A stretch of DNA of 9,813 nt from Candidatus Aenigmatarchaeota archaeon (lineage in GTDB: Archaea > Aenigmatarchaeota > Aenigmatarchaeia > PWEA01 > JACRMZ01), in contig JACRMZ010000078.1 of NCBI GenBank assembly GCA_016219455.1, forward strand, positions 1-9,813, written 5' to 3'. The first letter of the stretch is position 1. Each line of letters begins with the position of its first letter. A program made the position numbers and the translations under genes. A model generated the notes under the pieces. It saw only the letters and a list, made by a program, of their open reading frames with translations. It searched no databases and was not told the DNA's origin. This document shows positions 5,488 through 9,813 of the stretch, piece by piece.

Positions 5488-6147
5488 ATGGACGAGCGGG
5501 ACATGAAAAAGTTCATTGATGAAATCGGGAAAGAAAAGAAGGATACGCGTGACAAGGAATACCTGGACTTCCTTGTGAAAAAATTCTGCTGGCTTGAAAA
5601 CCATGACGCGATGGAAAAAAACGAGTACTCTTCCGTAGAGGAGGAGGCGTTCATACATGGGTTCTATGTTTCAGCGGGAAGCTTCTCCGCGGCTATAGAG
5701 AAGTGGCTGAAGAAAGATGGCGACGCCATCACGGCATCAAACAAAGCGCAGGAAACATTCGAATCGCTCGTCGGCTCATATCCGACAAAGGCGGAAATCG
5801 AAAGGCTAAAGGAGTTCTATGATGAGATGAAGCCCTCGTCTGACGAGAAGATCCTCAATCCCCTGAAAACAAAGATTTCCACCCTCGAAGAAGGGTACGA
5901 AATCCGGTCAAGGCTTGAGGAACAGTTCAACAAAGGGAAGAAATACGGCTCGTTCTTCGGGATGTACGTGCCTGGAGTCGGCCTTGGGTACACTGGAATG
6001 GAGATCGGAAAGTACATAAAAGACGGCGGATACGAGCACATCTACGAACGGGGCAAAGACGGCATAGGGTTCCTCGCTGAAAAAACGAAGGACGGTTTTG
6101 GTAAGCTCAAGGACATGTTCAAGAAGAAAAAAGACGAGGAAGAATGA
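5488..6147 (+). CDS. Unknown 219-residue protein sharing the KDG-tail module with the 447-residue protein
   Basis: I recognise no known family, but the protein is clearly related to the C-terminal part of the 447-residue protein at 2684-4027. Shared landmarks, in the same order, are EEAF (52-55 here, 267 there), PTKAEIERL (99-107; PRKAEIEKL there), a charged helix, a Gly-x-FF hydrophobic patch (154-169) and a basic tail with KDG at 178, 190 and 201. It lacks the long glycine-zipper segment, so it could be the soluble or peripheral version. The tail (FLAEKTKDGFGKLKDMF) reads as an amphipathic helix with 11-residue periodicity. GGGGTGG precedes the ATG. The stop overlaps the nadE start as ATGA, so it is coupled to NAD synthetase expression. 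Any functional link to NAD is unproven. Confidence 0.82.
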   Translation: MDERDMKKFIDEIGKEKKDTRDKEYLDFLVKKFCWLENHDAMEKNEYSSVEEEAFIHGFYVSAGSFSAAIEKWLKKDGDAITASNKAQETFESLVGSYPTKAEIERLKEFYDEMKPSSDEKILNPLKTKISTLEEGYEIRSRLEEQFNKGKKYGSFFGMYVPGVGLGYTGMEIGKYIKDGGYEHIYERGKDGIGFLAEKTKDGFGKLKDMFKKKKDEEE

Positions 6148-6896
6148 AGTCCATCCTTGCAAAAGCCATCAAAATACAGGCTTTCATAAAGCGCAAGGTG
6201 AAAGAGTCCCGTTCAAAGGGCGCCGTTATAGGGCTATCCGGAGGGATAGACTCTTCACTCGTATGCTTTCTTGCAGCAAGGGCGCTTGGGAGAAAACGTG
6301 TCATTGGAATCTCGTTGCCTGACTCCGCGTCAAGCCCCCGGGACATGCAAGACGCTAAAGGGCTTGCAAAGCTCCTGAAAATACGCCACAAGACTCATAG
6401 TATCGCAAAAATAGTGAAGGCTTTCGATGCTGCAGTAAAGAGGGACAAAAAGTCCCTTGGGAATCTGAAAGCGCGCATACGGATGTGCGTCCTATATTCA
6501 TACGCAAATTCGCTTGGCTACCTTGTTTTGGGGACAGGTAACAGGAGTGAGCTTCTCTCAGGCTACTTCACCAAGTACGGCGACGGCGGCGTGGACGCGC
6601 TTCCCATAGGGTCTTTGTACAAAACGCAAGTCTGGGAAATGTCGAGGGAGCTTGGGCTTCCAAAGGGCATCATTGAAAAGGCGCCTTCGGCCGGCCTTTG
6701 GAAGGGCCAGACAGACGAGAAGGAGATGGGGATAAAATACGCGGATCTCGACCGCATACTCCATCTAATGACAGAGAAAAAGATGCCTATTGGAAAAATA
6801 TCGAAGAATATCAACGTAAGCAAATCCGTTGTCTCAAGGGCCGCTAAAATGGTTTCCCGTTCAAAACACAAGCTTTCCATGCCTGAAATATGCTAG
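6144..6896 (+). CDS. nadE: NH3-dependent NAD+ synthetase
   Basis: NadE makes NAD+ from deamido-NAD (NaAD), ATP and ammonia in the cytoplasm, the last step of NAD synthesis. The 250-residue protein is a single N-type ATP pyrophosphatase domain with no glutaminase domain, so it uses free ammonia or a separate donor. Seen motifs are the PP-loop SGGIDSS (32-38), GTGNRSE (130-136), KYGDGGVD (144-151) and PSAGLWKGQTDE (181-192), all typical of the family. The length is near or slightly below that of usual stand-alone NadE. It starts within the previous gene's stop (ATGA, four-base overlap), with GAGG about five bases upstream, and its 3' end overlaps the Nudix gene by seven bases. Nothing essential appears to be missing. 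Confidence 0.95.
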   Translation: MKSILAKAIKIQAFIKRKVKESRSKGAVIGLSGGIDSSLVCFLAARALGRKRVIGISLPDSASSPRDMQDAKGLAKLLKIRHKTHSIAKIVKAFDAAVKRDKKSLGNLKARIRMCVLYSYANSLGYLVLGTGNRSELLSGYFTKYGDGGVDALPIGSLYKTQVWEMSRELGLPKGIIEKAPSAGLWKGQTDEKEMGIKYADLDRILHLMTEKKMPIGKISKNINVSKSVVSRAAKMVSRSKHKLSMPEIC

Positions 6897-7303
6897 CAGT
6901 TTCTTCCGACGCGATACTAGAGAAAGGCGGGAAGATAGTCCTCATCTACAGGAAGAACTTCCCGCGGGGCTGGGCCCTTCCAGGCGGCCATGTTGACGCT
7001 GGCGAGACGCTGAAAGAAGCGGCAATACGGGAAGCAAAAGAGGAGACTGGCCTTGAAATAGAAATTGTGAACGCTTCCTCCGCCACCGGGGAAATAGGTG
7101 TATATGACGACCCAAACAGGGACCCTAGGAAGCGGATGATTGGCGCTGTCTTTGCCGCGCGGGCCAAATCCGGTTCGCTCAAAGCGTCGACTGACGCCAA
7201 AGAAGCGCGATGGTTTTCGCCTGATGAGGCACTGAAGCTTGATCTATGCTTTGACCACCGCAGGATAATCGAAGACTATATAAGATGGAAAACCAAAAAG
7301 TAG
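6890..7303 (+). CDS. Nudix hydrolase, coupled to nadE
   Basis: The protein of 137 residues is a single Nudix domain. The full Nudix box G-x5-E-x7-RE-U-x-EE-x-G-U is present at 33-55 (Gly33, Glu39, Arg47-Glu48, Glu51-Glu52, Gly54), which binds the metal ions and cleaves nucleoside diphosphates linked to another moiety. It is preceded by RGWALPGGH, usual for this fold. The substrate cannot be read from sequence. Its seven-base overlap with nadE, and the lack of its own Shine-Dalgarno, make an NAD-related substrate such as ADP-ribose or NADH attractive; this is an inference from context. ADP-ribose pyrophosphatases and small 8-oxo-dGTPase-like enzymes are both possible. The stop (TAG, 7301-7303) is followed at once by the promoter of the next gene. 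Confidence 0.92.
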   Translation: MLAVSSDAILEKGGKIVLIYRKNFPRGWALPGGHVDAGETLKEAAIREAKEETGLEIEIVNASSATGEIGVYDDPNRDPRKRMIGAVFAARAKSGSLKASTDAKEARWFSPDEALKLDLCFDHRRIIEDYIRWKTKK

Positions 7304-7304
7304 G

Positions 7305-7312
7305 TATATATA
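7305..7312 (+). promoter_or_regulatory. TATA-like box for the 7344 gene
   Basis: TATATATA begins two bases after the Nudix stop codon and is centred about 35 bases before the GTG at 7344, predicting a transcript start near 7335 at the Shine-Dalgarno. This separates the 7344 gene from the nadE operon, although read-through is possible. Confidence 0.45.
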
Positions 7313-7343
7313 CTTATTACTATAGAGTACTAAAGGTGATTAT

Positions 7344-7874
7344 GTGGCAGATGTTTATAAGTCAGAAAATCTAGTTCCATTGAGCCGTATTTTTGGCAAA
7401 TCAAAAAAAGTCTCCATTACGAAAGAGGAGCTTCAAAAAAAGCTTCATAAAACAGCCCCCTATATGCACATAAGCAGCGACAACTGGTCACAAACTTTTT
7501 ATAAGGGCAACAAACTCGTGCATTATCTCATCTACGGGGACGGGGAAATAGAGAAGACTGTGTACGGAGATATGAGATATCCCGAAGGTGGTATGCATCA
7601 AGGCAGATTGTATAAAAAAGAAAAACACTCCAAATATGCGTCTGGGAAGCTAAGCAAGGAACTTTCTATCGGAGACGATATTGTAAAAGAACTGGAGTTC
7701 ATTGTCATCACCAAAGATGGCGGGATGCAGATAGGCACGTTTAATGTTGATTCTGACTTTGAATCCAAGCTTGTGAAGTATGTCGACAGCTTCAAGCTGA
7801 CAGATGAGCTTAGGAAAGAAATTGAATCGGAAAATAAGGCATTGAAGTATTTCAAGAAACTTTTTGGCAAGTAA
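7344..7874 (+). CDS. Unknown 176-residue protein with a GTG start
   Basis: I recognise no family. It is a soluble, lysine-rich protein of mixed alpha/beta character, with tyrosine-rich strands in the middle (TFYKGNKLVHYLIYGDGE, residues 51-68), VKELEFIVITKDGGMQIGTF near 114-133, and a charged C-terminal helix (SKLVKYVDSFKLTDELRKEIE). It has no cysteines, no signal and no membrane segment. The start is taken as GTG at 7344 because GGTGAT, a good match to the 16S anti-Shine-Dalgarno, ends three bases before it. The ATG two bases earlier (7342) opens a different frame that stops after ten codons. The gene is somewhat richer in A and T than nadE or PEP carboxykinase. It is followed ten bases later by the Rieske gene, which may be co-transcribed. 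Confidence 0.78.
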   Translation: MADVYKSENLVPLSRIFGKSKKVSITKEELQKKLHKTAPYMHISSDNWSQTFYKGNKLVHYLIYGDGEIEKTVYGDMRYPEGGMHQGRLYKKEKHSKYASGKLSKELSIGDDIVKELEFIVITKDGGMQIGTFNVDSDFESKLVKYVDSFKLTDELRKEIESENKALKYFKKLFGK

Positions 7875-7884
7875 TTTACATATA

Positions 7885-8211
7885 ATGGCATCCAAATGTG
7901 ATTTCCAAATGCCTTCAATAAAAGCCTTTTCAAAATCCGAACTCCCACCGGGGCAGAGCCGGATAATCGAGATTGACGGGAAGAAGATAGCCGTGTTCAA
8001 CGTCGGCGGCGAATATTTTGCCATCGGCAACACATGCCCACACAAGGGCGGAAGCCTTGGGAACGGAACTGTTGAAGGAAGCATGGTGACATGCCCGCTG
8101 CACGCATGGAAGTTCGATTTGGCCACTGGCAACTCAACGATTTTCCCTAACGTTCATGTGCCAAAATACGCGGTGAAAATCCACGGAAACGACGTTTTTA
8201 TAGAACTATAA
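7885..8211 (+). CDS. Rieske [2Fe-2S] ferredoxin
   Basis: This is a small soluble electron carrier with a Rieske iron-sulfur cluster. From the ATG at 7885 it has 108 residues and contains CPH (Cys51, His53) and CPLH (Cys70, His73), 16 residues apart, the standard ligand pattern C-x-H-x16-C-x-x-H. The order LPPGQSRIIEIDGKKIAVFNVGG before the first box and the short C-terminus match the ferredoxin components of ring-hydroxylating dioxygenases and NirD-like proteins rather than membrane-anchored respiratory Rieske proteins; there is no membrane anchor. Its oxidase or reductase partner is not in this window. The start is uncertain: ATG at 7909 (MPSIKAFSK) fits the family's usual N-terminus and lies about 29 bases after TTTACATATAA, so a leaderless start there is a good alternative. 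Confidence 0.9.
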   Translation: MASKCDFQMPSIKAFSKSELPPGQSRIIEIDGKKIAVFNVGGEYFAIGNTCPHKGGSLGNGTVEGSMVTCPLHAWKFDLATGNSTIFPNVHVPKYAVKIHGNDVFIEL

Positions 8212-8215
8212 AGGC

Positions 8216-8224
8216 TTTTAATTA
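8216..8224 (+). promoter_or_regulatory. TATA-like box for PEP carboxykinase
   Basis: TTTTAATTA starts five bases after the Rieske stop codon and is centred 30 bases before the ATG at 8250. No Shine-Dalgarno is seen before that ATG, so the PEP carboxykinase mRNA probably has little or no leader. Confidence 0.5.
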
Positions 8225-8249
8225 GCCCCGACAAATATTGATTGCTGTT

Positions 8250-9813
8250 ATGGAAATCAAAAAAGAAGTCCTTGATTGGGTAAACTCCGTGGCAGATTAC
8301 ACTAACCCTGACAAAATACACTGGATGGATGGAAGCGATTCCGAGTTCAATTCTATTGTGGAAAAGATGCTGAAAGAAGGGACCATAGAAAAACTCAATC
8401 CCCAATACAAGGACTGCTATCTTCACAGAAGCCATCAGAACGATGTTGCAAGGAGCGAAGCGAGGACATTCATTTGCTCGGAGACCAAAGAGGAATCGGG
8501 TCCACTGAACAACTGGCTCCCCCCAGCGGAAGGTAAAACGATATACAACAGGCTATTCAGGGGTTGCATGAAAAACCGGACGATGTACGTGATACCATAC
8601 GTGATGGGGCCTATTGATTCCCCGTACTCGCAAGCAGGCATTCAGGTTACCGATAGCCCATACGTGTGCGTCAACCTCAAAATAATGACACGGATTGGGA
8701 AGAAAGCGATGGAGAAGATAAAAAGCGGCTTTGTGCGCGGCATCCACGCAACAGGCTCGCTTAATCCAGAAGAGCGTTACATAATGCATTTCCCATCCGA
8801 GAAGCTGATCATAAGCATTAATTCCAACTACGGAGGCAACGCTCTCCTCAGCAAGAAGTGCCACGCTCTTCGCATAGCAAGCACCGTAGCCAAAAAGGAG
8901 GGCTGGTTGGCAGAGCACATGCTCATTCTTGAAGTCGAGAATCCACAGGGGGAAAAATATTACTTTGCAGCGGCGTTCCCAAGCGCCTCCGGGAAGACGA
9001 ATCTCGCGATGATCAATCCCCCAGAGGAGTACGCGGGATGGAAAACCCGCCTCATAGGCGACGACATCGCATGGCTTAACCTTGGGAAAGACGGCAGATT
9101 ATATGCGATAAATCCCGAATATGGGTTCTTCGGGGTCGCTCCAGGAACAAATGAAAAAACAAATCCCAACGCAATGAAAACTATAAAGAAAAACACGCTG
9201 TTCACCAATGTCGCAGTAACCAAAGACGGGATTCCGTGGTGGGAAGGCCTTGAGACTGTTTCGGAAGTGACAGACTGGACAGGAAAGAAAATGAATCCAA
9301 AGGACGGCAAAGCTGCGCATCCAAACTCCAGGTTTACCACACCAATAACACAGTACCCCCACCTTTCTTCGCATTACGAAGACCCGCAGGGAGTCCCCAT
9401 AACCGCAATCGTTTTCGGCGGCAGAAGGGAGTCGCTCATTCCTCTCGTGTGCGAATCATTCGACTGGGAACACGGCGTCTTCATGGGCGCAACGATGGGC
9501 GTTGAGCAGACAGCTGCTGCGGAAGGAAAAGTCGGTGAGATACGCAGGGACCCTATGGCAATGAGGCCGTTCTGCGCCTACCACATATCCGATTACTTTG
9601 AGCACTGGCTGTCCTTCGGCAAAAAATCAACAAAGCTCCCAAAGGTATTCTATGTCAATTGGTTCCGCAAAGAGAATGGGAAATTCCTCTGGCCCGGCTA
9701 CGGCGACAACTTCCGCGTCCTTGAATGGATTATTGAAAGATGTGAAGGACGGGGGAAGGCGGAGAAAACACCCATAGGAAACGTGCCGCAGAAAGGCGCC
9801 ATTATGGGCAATA
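8250..9813 (+). CDS. pckG: GTP-dependent phosphoenolpyruvate carboxykinase, 3' end outside the window
   Basis: The enzyme converts oxaloacetate and GTP to phosphoenolpyruvate, GDP and CO2, the entry to gluconeogenesis; in some archaea it can also run in the carboxylating direction. The frame gives 521 residues and runs off the right edge; family members are about 600 residues, so roughly the last 80-100 are missing. The N-terminus (VLDWVNSVADYTNPDKIHW) is typical. Motifs seen are GPIDSPYSQAGIQVTDSPYV (119-138), the kinase-1 loop FPSASGKTN (243-251), the metal-binding IGDDIAW (269-275), PEYGFFGVAPGTN, then SSHYEDPQGVPI, FGGRRE, GATMGVEQTAAAEGK, FCAYHISDYFEHWL and KFLWPGYGDNFRVLEW. Position 247 is serine where well-studied GTP enzymes have a reactive cysteine (FPSACGKTN). 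The ATP-dependent family lacks this set of motifs, so GTP specificity is well supported. Confidence 0.96.
   Translation, partial: MEIKKEVLDWVNSVADYTNPDKIHWMDGSDSEFNSIVEKMLKEGTIEKLNPQYKDCYLHRSHQNDVARSEARTFICSETKEESGPLNNWLPPAEGKTIYNRLFRGCMKNRTMYVIPYVMGPIDSPYSQAGIQVTDSPYVCVNLKIMTRIGKKAMEKIKSGFVRGIHATGSLNPEERYIMHFPSEKLIISINSNYGGNALLSKKCHALRIASTVAKKEGWLAEHMLILEVENPQGEKYYFAAAFPSASGKTNLAMINPPEEYAGWKTRLIGDDIAWLNLGKDGRLYAINPEYGFFGVAPGTNEKTNPNAMKTIKKNTLFTNVAVTKDGIPWWEGLETVSEVTDWTGKKMNPKDGKAAHPNSRFTTPITQYPHLSSHYEDPQGVPITAIVFGGRRESLIPLVCESFDWEHGVFMGATMGVEQTAAAEGKVGEIRRDPMAMRPFCAYHISDYFEHWLSFGKKSTKLPKVFYVNWFRKENGKFLWPGYGDNFRVLEWIIERCEGRGKAEKTPIGNVPQKGAIMGN

Noticed and set aside
5065..5658. Minus-strand 197-codon ORF
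   Set aside because: It is antisense to the 109- and 219-residue genes, whose leaders, coupling and shared module support the plus strand; its Phe/Leu-rich product is the usual shadow of Glu/Lys-rich codons.
8154..9374. Several minus-strand ORFs (8154-8435, 8435-8641, 8553-8918, 8960-9340, 9099-9374)
   Set aside because: All lie antisense to the PEP carboxykinase frame, which shows family motifs along its whole length.
1..9813. CRISPR array, insertion sequence, defence or toxin-antitoxin genes
   Set aside because: No regularly spaced repeats, transposase motifs, terminal inverted repeats or recognisable defence domains were found. The 137/131-residue pair has the layout of a two-gene module but no toxin or antitoxin motif that I can name.

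Overview
The window looks archaeal. The main reasons are a tRNA-Ala whose intron sits in a textbook bulge-helix-bulge (BHB) fold at 37/38, AT-rich TATA-like boxes about 26-31 bases before several start codons (implying leaderless or nearly leaderless mRNAs), and Shine-Dalgarno sequences of the GGTG/GAGGTGA type inside operons. There is a GTP-type PEP carboxykinase and an ammonia-dependent NAD synthetase without a glutaminase domain. Most genes are of medium GC (for example 30 G/C in the 60 bases from 3361), with many unknown small proteins. An uncultivated lineage is plausible, but I cannot fix the phylum from sequence alone.

Layout. 1-535 (minus): a cut-off, strikingly AT-rich gene of unknown function. 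592-698 (plus): tRNA-Ala(GGC) with a 32-nt intron and encoded CCA, divergent from the first gene over one TATA-like box. 699-989: no gene, but a run of inverted repeats. 990-1691 (minus): two CBS domains plus an unrecognised C-terminal domain. 1744-2556 (minus): a coupled pair of unknown small proteins. 2557-2683: divergent promoter region with two perfect palindromes. 2684-4027 (plus): a 447-residue glycine-zipper protein. 4013-5071 (minus): a membrane protein built like a Na/phosphate cotransporter, convergent with and overlapping the previous gene. 5146-7303 (plus): a tight operon of a 109-residue helical protein, a 219-residue protein, nadE and a Nudix hydrolase. 7344-7874: unknown protein. 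7885-8211: Rieske ferredoxin. 8250 to the edge: PEP carboxykinase.

The most notable observation is that the 447- and 219-residue proteins, on either side of the transporter-like gene, share a colinear C-terminal module (EEAF, P-x-KAEIE, Gly-x-FF hydrophobic patch). In both it ends in a basic tail where KDG recurs every 11 (once 12) residues. That periodicity resembles lipid-binding hendecad helices such as those of synucleins, so a membrane-surface role is suggested, but this is inference. The 219-residue gene is translationally coupled to nadE and a Nudix gene, which points to NAD synthesis plus clean-up of NAD-derived nucleotides. PEP carboxykinase supplies gluconeogenesis. The Rieske ferredoxin has no visible partner here.
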